Shown here piece by piece: positions 7,876 through 15,463 of a stretch of 36,969 nucleotides of DNA; position 1 is the stretch's first letter, and each line of letters begins with the position of its first letter. Location: positions 1 through 36,969 of the forward strand of contig CALDQH010000024.1 of the NCBI GenBank assembly GCA_937911935.1, written 5' to 3'. A program made the position numbers and the translations under genes. The DNA comes from an uncultured Bacteroidales bacterium (lineage in GTDB: Bacteria; Bacteroidota; Bacteroidia; Bacteroidales; Paludibacteraceae). The notes under the pieces were generated by a model, which was given only the letters and a program-made list of their open reading frames with translations, was not told the origin of the DNA and ran no database searches.

Positions 7876-8658
7876 TTATAGTTTTATGCGGTAGGTGGCT
7901 GGTTTTAATTCGGGATTAAAAAACAATATCCCCATGTGGTATAAGTCGATGCTGGTGGTAACTTTTGGGTGTTGTTTTACCATTTCCCATGCTTGCTCCA
8001 TCCCTTCTGACCAATGTATGTCGTCAAAAACAAAGATGCCGTTTTTGTTTGCTTTGGCGATGCATTGGTTAAAATATTGCAGTGTGGGTTGCTTTTGGTG
8101 ATTGGCGTCAAAAAAAACAAAATCCAAGCCATCTACTTGTTGTAAAACCTGGGGTAGTATATCGTCTAAATTTCCGATATGTAGCTGAATATTAGAACAT
8201 TTAGCATTACTAAAATTGGTTTGCGCGATGCCGGCAGTTTGTGGGCATCCTTCAAAGGAATGGACGGTTGCTTGTTTGTTTCCCTGTGCTAAATAGAGTG
8301 TGGTTGTACCTAAACAAGTGCCTAAATCGAAGATAACCGCAGGTTGATATGCTCTAACCATGCGGAAGAGTAATTGCGCTTGTTTGCGGGATTTAAGGCT
8401 CTTTTTGGCAATGTCTGATACAGAACGTGTGCGCGAGCCTCCTGTTCCGTAGTCGGTTGTATGCAGTAGGGTCTTATCGTTCAGTAAGTTTTGTCTGATT
8501 TGTTCGATAGGGGTGTATGCATAGTACGGATTCTTTTCGTTTTTTACATCGGTAATGAACGAAAAAACGAACGGAGAATGTACGCCATCGCCTCTGCTTG
8601 TTTTGGCGCAGAAGAAATGTCGCAGGTAGCTCTTTATGCGATGCCAAGTGTTGTGCAT
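7876..8658 (-). CDS. Class I SAM-dependent methyltransferase (O-methyltransferase-like)
   Basis: A 260-aa cytoplasmic protein with a Rossmann methyltransferase core: motif I IFDLGTCLGTTTLYLA (109-124; DxGxxxGxxT), an acidic strand end VHSFEG (132-137), motif VFFDANHQKQ (181-190) and FDDIHWSEGM (211-220). The order and the DxNH/DDIHWS signatures resemble the O-methyltransferase_3/24 group. A distinct N-terminal region contains SRGDGVHSPFVFSFI and TTDYGTGG, segments I associate with a Bacteroidota-specific subfamily of unknown substrate. Its ATG overlaps the DUF4954 stop by one base (TAATG), so translation of the two is coupled. The substrate cannot be deduced. Confidence 0.85.
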   Translation of the reverse strand: MHNTWHRIKSYLRHFFCAKTSRGDGVHSPFVFSFITDVKNEKNPYYAYTPIEQIRQNLLNDKTLLHTTDYGTGGSRTRSVSDIAKKSLKSRKQAQLLFRMVRAYQPAVIFDLGTCLGTTTLYLAQGNKQATVHSFEGCPQTAGIAQTNFSNAKCSNIQLHIGNLDDILPQVLQQVDGLDFVFFDANHQKQPTLQYFNQCIAKANKNGIFVFDDIHWSEGMEQAWEMVKQHPKVTTSIDLYHMGILFFNPELKPATYRIKL

Positions 8659-10643
8659 TATTGTAGGTGGCTTATTCGGTCAATTAAATCTTGGCATAAT
8701 GCCGATTTCTTTTGGATGTGTTCTTGTACTTCTTGAACAAAGGGATTGCTTTCGAATTTTCCACGTACATTGATGAAATCCAAGCGCTTAATCTCGTCGT
8801 CACCATCGGCCCCAAATCCAGTTTTAGAGATTAAGGTAAATTCTTTCTTGGCGTCTTCGTATAATAGATTATCCAAGTCAACTACACTTTTCTTCCAAGT
8901 TAAAGCAAGGTCGATAATTTCTTGAATGGTAAAATCTTGGTAGGATTTGTTTAATTTTTCTTCGATTTTTTTGAGTGCCCAAGTCCATTCGTAGCGATAA
9001 TAGTTTGCGTGAATCTCTTGGAATCGTTGGTTAATGGCAGTTAATGTATCGAGTGTGTTGTTGTCTATATCATCCAGTAATCGATCGATTTCGCTCTTGG
9101 GGGCAATCATGCCTGATAAATCGACCCAATCGCCCAAGCCGATTTCGGTATCTGGACGTAGTTGGTTGCGAACTTCGTCGATTGATGTAAATTGGGTGGT
9201 CTCTAAACGTTTAAGAATAGAATTTCCTAAAAATTTATGGATTGCCATTTGGTAGTATTTGATACCATTAAACAGCGATGAATGTTTGATAATGGTACTT
9301 TGGTAGGTATAGGTCTCGGATGTTTCGCCCGATAGTTCTTTGAGTGTTTCCAAGATGCGGATACCTGCGTACATTTTTTGTATGGTATAGGGACTAAGTA
9401 GGTTAAAGTTGATTTGATCTAACTTTTCGGGGTCTTTGCGTTTGTCGCGTTTGGGCCATTTTTGCGCATCGCGAATGGTACCTACACTACGTAGGTTTAC
9501 GCCTGGAACGATGTGTGTATCGTCGTCGTTCTCAATTAAGTATGAGAAAGGTAGGTTGGATGTGTCAGAATGGTGGTGGTGGCGACCCATAACCAAAGAA
9601 AAGGCTCCAATTTTGGCGGGCCATAAAATGTACGAATCGCTGGTGGTTTTGCTTCCTCTTTCTACAACGCCTTGGTGGATGGGGCCTAATTTATACATGT
9701 GATTGCTTTGGTTGGAACCGCTGCCTGCATTTAAAAAAGAGAACATGCCAGCTATCAATAAACTCGATTTGTGGTGTGTTACGGTATAGGGACCTCCAAA
9801 TATAGCGCATGCTTCGCCGTGAAATCCTTGGCAGTTACTAAAATACACCGAATCGTAGATGGAAAAGTGCTTGCCAAGTTGTGTTCCTTGACCGATAAAA
9901 CAATTCTCAATTAAGGTAGCTTCGGTTACTTGCGAGCCTGATGATAGGATAAAATTCTTTGCCATAACACCATTGCCAATGTATATAGGGTCTATGGCAT
10001 TGCTGTTGATGCTTCCGTTTTCGAGTTCGTTGGCACTATCAATGTGTGTGTTGTTTCCTATGTAAACATTTTTGATGTTGCCACAACTGGTAATTTGTAC
10101 ATTTTCTCCGATGTACCCCTGGCTTGATTGAATAGATGCGGCATAATTTTGGATAACTTGTTCGATGCGTTCGATGGTCTTGGCACGATGCCTGTATAAG
10201 GTCATGATATATGCCAATTGAGAGGATAATTTATTGCAGATAGCAATAGAACGACCTCCTGTTTCGTTTAGAACGGAAACTTTGATGCCGTTACCAAAAG
10301 TGCTGGCGCAAGTGGTGGCAATACATTCGGTATCTTCGATGTAACAGTTGTCTGCGATGTCGTAATTAGCGATATATCGGTGGATACGTGAAATGTAAAC
10401 GTTGTTGCCGATGTTGCAATTGTGTATACTGGAATGATAAAGCCCGCTATGCCTTGGAATGCCCCCTTCTAAGGTAAATGTTTTGTCCATGAAGCCTATA
10501 CGTACTTTCCCAGAGAAATGCACGTGTTTTACGTAATTAGGATTAAAGTTAGGGTGTACAGACAAGTTGTTCCAGTCGTCGCAGGTGCAGTGCTGGGCTT
10601 GTAGTTGTGCAATTTCGTTGGCAGTTAGACTTCTGTAGGTCAT
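8658..10643 (-). CDS. DUF4954 family left-handed beta-helix protein
   Basis: A 661-aa protein, no signal peptide. Residues about 60-370 carry repeated hexapeptide-like turns (YIGNNTHIDS, YIGNGVMAKNFIL, FIGQGTQLGKHFSI), typical of left-handed beta-helix acyltransferase/pyrophosphorylase domains. Conserved-looking polar segments include GPYTVTHHKSSLL (285-297), NAGSGSNQSNHMYKLGPIHQG (305-325) and the four-histidine run in MGRHHHHSDTSNLPFSYLIE (352-371). The last 250 residues are mainly helical, ending in a coiled segment. This matches DUF4954, a family without an assigned reaction as far as I know; a sugar-nucleotide or metal-dependent enzyme is possible. It lies 12 bp after hflX and overlaps the methyltransferase start. 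Confidence 0.85.
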   Translation of the reverse strand: MTYRSLTANEIAQLQAQHCTCDDWNNLSVHPNFNPNYVKHVHFSGKVRIGFMDKTFTLEGGIPRHSGLYHSSIHNCNIGNNVYISRIHRYIANYDIADNCYIEDTECIATTCASTFGNGIKVSVLNETGGRSIAICNKLSSQLAYIMTLYRHRAKTIERIEQVIQNYAASIQSSQGYIGENVQITSCGNIKNVYIGNNTHIDSANELENGSINSNAIDPIYIGNGVMAKNFILSSGSQVTEATLIENCFIGQGTQLGKHFSIYDSVYFSNCQGFHGEACAIFGGPYTVTHHKSSLLIAGMFSFLNAGSGSNQSNHMYKLGPIHQGVVERGSKTTSDSYILWPAKIGAFSLVMGRHHHHSDTSNLPFSYLIENDDDTHIVPGVNLRSVGTIRDAQKWPKRDKRKDPEKLDQINFNLLSPYTIQKMYAGIRILETLKELSGETSETYTYQSTIIKHSSLFNGIKYYQMAIHKFLGNSILKRLETTQFTSIDEVRNQLRPDTEIGLGDWVDLSGMIAPKSEIDRLLDDIDNNTLDTLTAINQRFQEIHANYYRYEWTWALKKIEEKLNKSYQDFTIQEIIDLALTWKKSVVDLDNLLYEDAKKEFTLISKTGFGADGDDEIKRLDFINVRGKFESNPFVQEVQEHIQKKSALCQDLIDRISHLQ

Positions 10644-10655
10644 AGTATTTGGGTT

Positions 10656-11867
10656 TTATGATTCTTCGTCGTATGTATCGTATAAGAAATCGTTGTATGG
10701 GAAACGTGCGGTGTGTATTTCTTTGGCTCGTTGGTACAACAATTGTTTTAGTTCTTCGATGTTTATTTTTTCTTTTGCCGATATAAAGATGCAATTATCG
10801 TGGAGTTTAGACATCCATGTTTGTTTTAACTCTTCGATAGAAATGTTTTCGGGGGTATCGGGTGTTAAGTCTAATTCGTCTTTGGGTTGGTAGGTAAACG
10901 CATCGATTTTGTTGAATACCACAATGGTGGGTTTATCCTGTGAATCGATTTCGTGCAAAGTTCTTTCTACCACTTCCATTTGTTCCTCGAATTGTGGATG
11001 CGAAATATCAACCACGTGTACCCAAATATCGGCTTCTCTAACTTCGTCTAAGGTTGATTTAAACGATTCAATAAGTCCGTGTGGCAATTTTCTAATAAAA
11101 CCAACTGTGTCTGTCATTAGGAACGGTAGGTTTTCTACGACCACTTTACGAACGGTGGTGTCTAAGGTAGCAAATAGTTTGTTTTCAGCAAATACGTCCG
11201 ATTTGCTGATAAGATTCATTAGGGTTGATTTACCCACGTTGGTGTACCCAACTAGGGCTACGCGCACCAATTTTCCTCTATTTTTGCGTTGAACTGTTTT
11301 TTGCTTGTCAATGCTGACTAACTCTTCTTTTAGCAGCGAAATGCGGCGTAAAATGATACGGCGGTCGGTTTCAATTTGGGTTTCGCCAGGACCACGCATC
11401 CCAATACCACCTCTTTGGCGTTCCAAGTGTGTCCACATACGGGTTAGTCGAGGCAGTAGGTATTGTAATTGAGCTAATTCAACCTGTGTTTTGGCATGGG
11501 CTGTTTGAGCTCTTTTGGCAAAAATATCCAAGATGAGACTGGTTCTGTCTAAAGCCTTTACTTGGAGTTCTTTTTCGATGTTGCGTAGTTGAGATGGTGA
11601 TAACTCGTCGTCGAAAATGGCTAAATTAACTTCGTGATCGGCTATGTATTGTTTGATTTCTTCTAACTTGCCGCTACCTACGAAGGTTTTAGAGTTGGCA
11701 TAGTCCAATCGTTGAAAGAATTTATGTACAACGGTAGCACCCGCTGTGTCTGCCAAAAATTCCAGTTCGTTGATGTATTCGATTGCTTTACGCTCATTTT
11801 GTTGCTGCGTAATCAAACCGATTAAAATGGCCTTTTCTAATGCTATGTTTTCTGTTTCGTTGTTCAT
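10656..11867 (-). CDS. hflX: GTPase HflX
   Basis: A 403-aa protein with the full HflX architecture: N-terminal HflX domain (residues about 12-110), the glycine-rich linker LERQRGGIGMRGPGETQIETDRR (148-170), and a G domain with G1 GYTNVGKST (207-215), G3 DTVGFIRKLPH (253-263) and G4 NKID (319-322). HflX binds the 50S ribosomal subunit and splits or rescues stalled ribosomes under stress. The C-terminal tail is short. It heads the run hflX-DUF4954-methyltransferase-adenosyltransferase, starting just after the tonB terminator; I did not find a good TAnnTTTG box in the short gap, so transcription may depend on read-through or an atypical promoter. Confidence 0.96.
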   Translation of the reverse strand: MNNETENIALEKAILIGLITQQQNERKAIEYINELEFLADTAGATVVHKFFQRLDYANSKTFVGSGKLEEIKQYIADHEVNLAIFDDELSPSQLRNIEKELQVKALDRTSLILDIFAKRAQTAHAKTQVELAQLQYLLPRLTRMWTHLERQRGGIGMRGPGETQIETDRRIILRRISLLKEELVSIDKQKTVQRKNRGKLVRVALVGYTNVGKSTLMNLISKSDVFAENKLFATLDTTVRKVVVENLPFLMTDTVGFIRKLPHGLIESFKSTLDEVREADIWVHVVDISHPQFEEQMEVVERTLHEIDSQDKPTIVVFNKIDAFTYQPKDELDLTPDTPENISIEELKQTWMSKLHDNCIFISAKEKINIEELKQLLYQRAKEIHTARFPYNDFLYDTYDEES

Positions 11868-11873
11868 AGAATA

Positions 11874-11900
11874 AAAAAGCCTTCGAGATGAAGGCTTTTT
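11874..11900 (-). terminator. Rho-independent terminator of tonB
   Basis: The arms at 11874-11884 and 11890-11900 are perfect complements (AAAAAGCCTTC / GAAGGCTTTTT) around a 5-nt loop. On the minus strand the GC core is followed by a T run, placing it 22 bp after the tonB stop and immediately before hflX. It separates tonB from the hflX run. Confidence 0.85.
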
Positions 11901-11922
11901 AAGGTTTATATCATGTTAATAA

Positions 11923-12609
11923 TTATAGTTTGAAACGAATAGGCAAGGTGTATTTTACGCGTACGTTTTTACCACCTTGGCGTCCTGGTGTCCATGCTGG
12001 CATTGATTCAATAACGCGTTTAGCTTCTGCATCCAAACTTGCTTCAACGCCACGAACTACTTGTACATCGACAATTTTACCGTCGCTGTTTACCACAAAT
12101 TGGCAAATAACACGACCTTGAATGCCGTTTTCTTGAGCAATTAGTGGGTATTTGATGTTACGTACCAAGAAACGGTTCATGGCGTCTACACCACCAGGGA
12201 ATTCAGGCATTTTTTCTACGATAACGTGGATGCGTTGTTCTTCGGGGTCTTCTTCGGGTGGAGCAACAGGAGCTTGGATTTCTACGCGTTGGTCAGCCTC
12301 GTCTTCCGAATTGAAATCAACGTCTTCTACTTCGGTTTCGTTATCTTGAATGTCAATAATGTCGCTAAGTACGGTTTCTTGTGGTTGTGGTGGAGGAGGT
12401 GGAGGAGGAGTCTCGTCTCTAAAGGTTACCTCAATCAATTCTTCGTCTTCCGCAATTGCCTCAACAAGTGCTTCTTCGTACACGGTAATGTCTTGCTCTG
12501 CCCATTCAAAAGCAACAAATGTTAGACCAAGTGCCACTACCAAGCCAATGAGGATGGAGGTTGATTTTTTGTTCTCCAAATCGGCTTTCGGTGATTTTTT
12601 TACTTCCAT
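11923..12609 (-). CDS. tonB: Energy transducer TonB
   Basis: A 228-aa inner-membrane protein. One N-terminal transmembrane helix (about residues 18-35, SILIGLVVALGLTFVAFE) is followed by an acidic periplasmic spacer with a seven-proline run (68-74) and a TonB C-terminal domain (about 130-228) with PEFPGGVDAMNRFLVRNIKYP, GRVICQFVVNSDGKIVDVQVVRG and the closing MPAWTPGRQGGKNVRVKYTLPIRF. It couples the ExbBD proton-driven motor to TonB-dependent receptors at the outer membrane; exbB/exbD are not in this window. The gene is monocistronic: its own terminator lies downstream and a -7 box (TACATTTG, 12647-12640) upstream. Confidence 0.95.
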   Translation of the reverse strand: MEVKKSPKADLENKKSTSILIGLVVALGLTFVAFEWAEQDITVYEEALVEAIAEDEELIEVTFRDETPPPPPPPQPQETVLSDIIDIQDNETEVEDVDFNSEDEADQRVEIQAPVAPPEEDPEEQRIHVIVEKMPEFPGGVDAMNRFLVRNIKYPLIAQENGIQGRVICQFVVNSDGKIVDVQVVRGVEASLDAEAKRVIESMPAWTPGRQGGKNVRVKYTLPIRFKL

Positions 12610-12639
12610 ACTATATTAGGTTGATTTTTTGTCCGTCTG

Positions 12640-12647
12640 CAAATGTA
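12640..12647 (-). promoter_or_regulatory. Putative -7 promoter box for tonB
   Basis: Minus strand TACATTTG, an exact TAnnTTTG match, about 30 nt before the tonB ATG. The -33 region is A/T-rich without a clear TTTG. Much of the remaining divergent 238-bp gap to porQ (12648-12847) shows no gene. Confidence 0.4.
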
Positions 12648-12847
12648 GTATATTTTTTTTAGAAAGAAAAGTAATAAAATGACTTTTTTAGAAAAAATAA
12701 TAGTTTAAAAGCTTCTAAAAAGGGATGTCATTAATCTAAACTGTGGTGCAATAGAGGGTTAGGTGTGTTGTTCTGCTAGAATACGCCACGTGGTCTGTGT
12801 TAAACAATAAAAATAAGGTGTATTACATGGAGTAAAATTGCGTAAAA

Positions 12848-13897
12848 ATGCCTATATTTGAACGTTTTTTTGAAAGTATAGCATTGAAAAAGTTTTGTTT
12901 GTTATTTTTGGTTGGCTGCTACGCTTGCATAGCTCATGCGGGGCAAATGGGAACGGCGGTGGCTACGTTTGTTGATTACCCCGCTTCTGCGCATGTGGCA
13001 GCGTTAGGCGGGCATGTGGTTACAAACATGGGTAGTGACCCTACTTTTTCTATTTCAAATCCGGCGTCTTTGTCGGCAAAAACCGATAAATTATTATTCC
13101 TAAATTACTCCATTTATATGGTAGGGACGGGATATGGCTCGGCTATGTATGCTACTCGTTTTACGGATAAAGATTTGTTTGCAGGGTCTTTTCAGTTTGC
13201 CGACTATGGAATGATGGAGGGCTATGATCCGTACGGAAACCCTACGGGTAAGTTTTCTGCGCAGGATTTTTCAATCAATGCTACCTATGCGAGGGTGTTA
13301 AACCGTTATTTTACAGTGGGAGTAACCTTAAAGCCTGTATTGTCCACGTATGAGCAATATACGAGTTTTTCGTTGGGAGCTGATATAGGGGTGCAGTTTA
13401 CTGATACCACCCACTTGGTTTCGGCAGGTTTGTCGTTGCGCAATTTTGGAGGTAGGGTTGCAGGTCCCGAAGATGTTTATATGACCAGCACCTGGATGCC
13501 TCTTAACCTATCAGTAGGGGTGGCAAAGCGTTTTTCGAAAGCGCCGTTTTGCTTGAATTTAACCTTGCAGAATTTGCAGAAATGGGATTATGATGTTGTA
13601 ACGAACAACGGTGAAATTAAGAAAGTAAGTGCAGGTGAAGCTTTTGCCCGAAAGATTATCTTAGGTTTGGATATTTTGCCTAAATCAGAAAAGTTTTGGA
13701 TTGCGTTGGCGTATAATTTTGATCGTGGTTTTAGTTTGTCGAATCCCTATGTATTCTCGGTGGCAGGTCTTACGGGTGGATTTGGCTTAAAAATTAAAAT
13801 GGTACAACTGGGAGCCGCTATTGCTTTTTATAACACAGCAGCGGTTACAGGTCATATAACGGTAGCTATAGATATCAATCAGTGTATAAAGAAATGA
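12848..13897 (+). CDS. porQ: Type IX secretion system accessory protein PorQ
   Basis: A 349-aa outer-membrane barrel protein of the PorQ family: after the signal peptide comes GTAVATFVDYPASAHVAALGGHVV, then SISNPASLSAKT and FLNYSIYMVGTGYGSAMYATRF, the family's FadL-like N-terminal block. PorQ is required for T9SS in P. gingivalis, where it acts with PorU/PorV/PorZ in cargo processing and A-LPS attachment. Its link to cmk-ispH matches the P. gingivalis order. The ATG at 12848 gives MPIFERFFESIALKKFCLLFLVG, a long n-region; a TTG at 12884 would give a textbook M-K-K-F-C-L-L-F signal peptide, and a TATATTTG box overlaps the first codons, so the true start may be 12884. Confidence 0.88.
   Translation: MPIFERFFESIALKKFCLLFLVGCYACIAHAGQMGTAVATFVDYPASAHVAALGGHVVTNMGSDPTFSISNPASLSAKTDKLLFLNYSIYMVGTGYGSAMYATRFTDKDLFAGSFQFADYGMMEGYDPYGNPTGKFSAQDFSINATYARVLNRYFTVGVTLKPVLSTYEQYTSFSLGADIGVQFTDTTHLVSAGLSLRNFGGRVAGPEDVYMTSTWMPLNLSVGVAKRFSKAPFCLNLTLQNLQKWDYDVVTNNGEIKKVSAGEAFARKIILGLDILPKSEKFWIALAYNFDRGFSLSNPYVFSVAGLTGGFGLKIKMVQLGAAIAFYNTAAVTGHITVAIDINQCIKK
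12853..12860 (+). promoter_or_regulatory. Possible -7 promoter box overlapping the porQ 5' end
   Basis: TATATTTG matches TAnnTTTG exactly but lies inside the first codons of porQ when the ATG at 12848 is used. If active it would start RNA near 12867 and favour the TTG start at 12884. No clear -33 TTTG is visible, so this is tentative. Confidence 0.3.
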
Positions 13898-14580
13898 TTA
13901 TGAAACGTATTACAATAGCAATTGATGGTTTCTCATCGTGTGGGAAAAGTACCATGGCCAAACAGTTGGCAAAAGATTTGGGGTACATATACGTGGATAC
14001 AGGTGCTATGTATCGTGCAGTTACGTTGTATGCGTTGAATCATGCTTTTATGGCGCAGAATGAATTGCAAGTAAAAGAGTTATTGGCGTGCTTGCCAAAA
14101 ATAGATGTTGCATTTACCCAAGAAGGTGGTGTGTTGTTAAATGGAGAACGGGTAGATGATGCGATTCGCAGTGTAGAAGTTTCGCAATGGGTTAGCAAGG
14201 TGAGCTCGATCAAGGAGGTTCGCCAAAAAATGGTTGAACTGCAGCGTGCTATGGGTTCTAACAAGGGAGTAGTAATGGATGGACGAGATATTGGCACTGT
14301 GGTTTTCCCAGATGCAGAACTAAAGATATTTGTAACGGCAGAGCCAAAAGTCAGGGCTCAACGTCGTTATGATGAATGGACAGCAAAGGGAATGCAGGTG
14401 AACTTTGACGAAGTGCTTCGGAATGTAATAGATAGAGATTATCAAGATCAGCATCGAGCCGAAAGTCCTTTGAAGCAAGCAGATGATGCAATCGTGCTCG
14501 ATAATAGTTACATGAGTCGAGGCGAACAACAAGAATGGTTAATGAAACAAGTAGAAAAGGTATGCAACACCCCTGTGTAG
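13894..14580 (+). CDS. cmk: Cytidylate kinase
   Basis: A 228-aa cytoplasmic enzyme phosphorylating CMP/dCMP with ATP. The P-loop is GFSSCGKST (residues 12-20), followed by DLGYIYVDTGAMYRAV with the substrate-binding region, and the DGRDIGTVVFPDAELKIFVTA segment, the Cmk signature. Length fits the short bacterial class. The ATG at 13894 overlaps the porQ stop as ATGA; a second in-frame ATG at 13900 (MKRITIAIDG) is an equally good start and is the form most homologues use. Either way it is translationally coupled to porQ. The 3' end overlaps ispH by 19 bp. Confidence 0.96.
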   Translation: MIMKRITIAIDGFSSCGKSTMAKQLAKDLGYIYVDTGAMYRAVTLYALNHAFMAQNELQVKELLACLPKIDVAFTQEGGVLLNGERVDDAIRSVEVSQWVSKVSSIKEVRQKMVELQRAMGSNKGVVMDGRDIGTVVFPDAELKIFVTAEPKVRAQRRYDEWTAKGMQVNFDEVLRNVIDRDYQDQHRAESPLKQADDAIVLDNSYMSRGEQQEWLMKQVEKVCNTPV

Positions 14581-15449
14581 ATATAGATAATGATTCTGGT
14601 TTTTGTTTTGGAGTTGTCAATGCCATTCAAAAGGCAGAGCAAGAATTAGCAACTTCCCATCATTTGTATTGTTTGGGCGATATTGTTCACAATAGTGACG
14701 AGGTTGAACGATTGTCGAAAGCAGGCTTGCAAGTTATCGAGCACAAAGACTTGGCCATGCTTTGCAATACCAAATTGTTGTTTAGAGCACATGGGGAGCC
14801 TCCAAAAGTATATGAACAGGCACGTTCCAATGGAGTGGAGATTATTGATGCTACTTGTCCTGTGGTGTTGGCTTTGCAAAAAAGAATCCGTAAAGCATAC
14901 GAGGAACATCCTCAATCGCAGATTGTTATTTATGGCAAAAAAGGTCATGCCGAAGTAAATGGTTTGGTAGGTCAGACGGATGGTAATGCCATTGTGGTAG
15001 AACAAGAGTCGGATTTAGATGATATTGATTTTCAAAAGCCTATTATCTTGTTTTCGCAAACCACCAAATCGATTGATGGATTTCAGAAATTAGTAGAGGA
15101 GATTCGGTGCAAAGGGGTCGAATCGTTTACCTACTATGATACGATTTGTCGTCAAGTAGCCAATCGTATGGGAAATATTCGAAAGTTTGCCAAAGAACAT
15201 CAATTGGTTTTGTTTGTTAGTGGGAAAAAAAGTTCGAACGGCAAGGTTTTGTTTGAAGAATGTAAAAAGCAGAATGCTAATACCCATTTTGTGTCCTCTC
15301 CGAATGATTTGACGCCTGATATATATTGTGGAGAAATGTCGGTAGGGATATGTGGTGCAACTTCGACGCCTAAATGGCAGATGGAGGCTGTTAAAGAAAA
15401 AATACAAGAAATAATTTCGGAATATACGAACAAGATAATCAAAGAATAA
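14562..15449 (+). CDS. ispH: 4-hydroxy-3-methylbut-2-enyl diphosphate reductase
   Basis: A 295-aa [4Fe-4S] enzyme of the MEP pathway, converting HMBPP to IPP and DMAPP. The three cluster cysteines are in place: Cys15 in SGFCFGVV, Cys99 in DATCPVV and Cys196 in DTICRQVANR. Other family blocks are FRAHGEPP (74-81), SGKKSSNGK and GICGATSTPKWQMEAV near the end. The ATG at 14562 (MQHPCVDIDNDSGFCFG) was chosen because homologues start just before this segment; an in-frame ATG at 14535 would add nine residues. It overlaps cmk by 19 bp and lies 14 bp before pfkA. It supplies precursors for the UppS pathway at the other end of the window. Confidence 0.96.
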   Translation: MQHPCVDIDNDSGFCFGVVNAIQKAEQELATSHHLYCLGDIVHNSDEVERLSKAGLQVIEHKDLAMLCNTKLLFRAHGEPPKVYEQARSNGVEIIDATCPVVLALQKRIRKAYEEHPQSQIVIYGKKGHAEVNGLVGQTDGNAIVVEQESDLDDIDFQKPIILFSQTTKSIDGFQKLVEEIRCKGVESFTYYDTICRQVANRMGNIRKFAKEHQLVLFVSGKKSSNGKVLFEECKKQNANTHFVSSPNDLTPDIYCGEMSVGICGATSTPKWQMEAVKEKIQEIISEYTNKIIKE

Positions 15450-15463
15450 TAAAGTAATATAGT

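Noticed and set aside
12786..12793. Palindrome CCACGTGG in the tonB-porQ gap, considered as an operator
   Set aside because: A single 8-bp palindrome is expected by chance at this scale; no second copy or flanking symmetry was seen.
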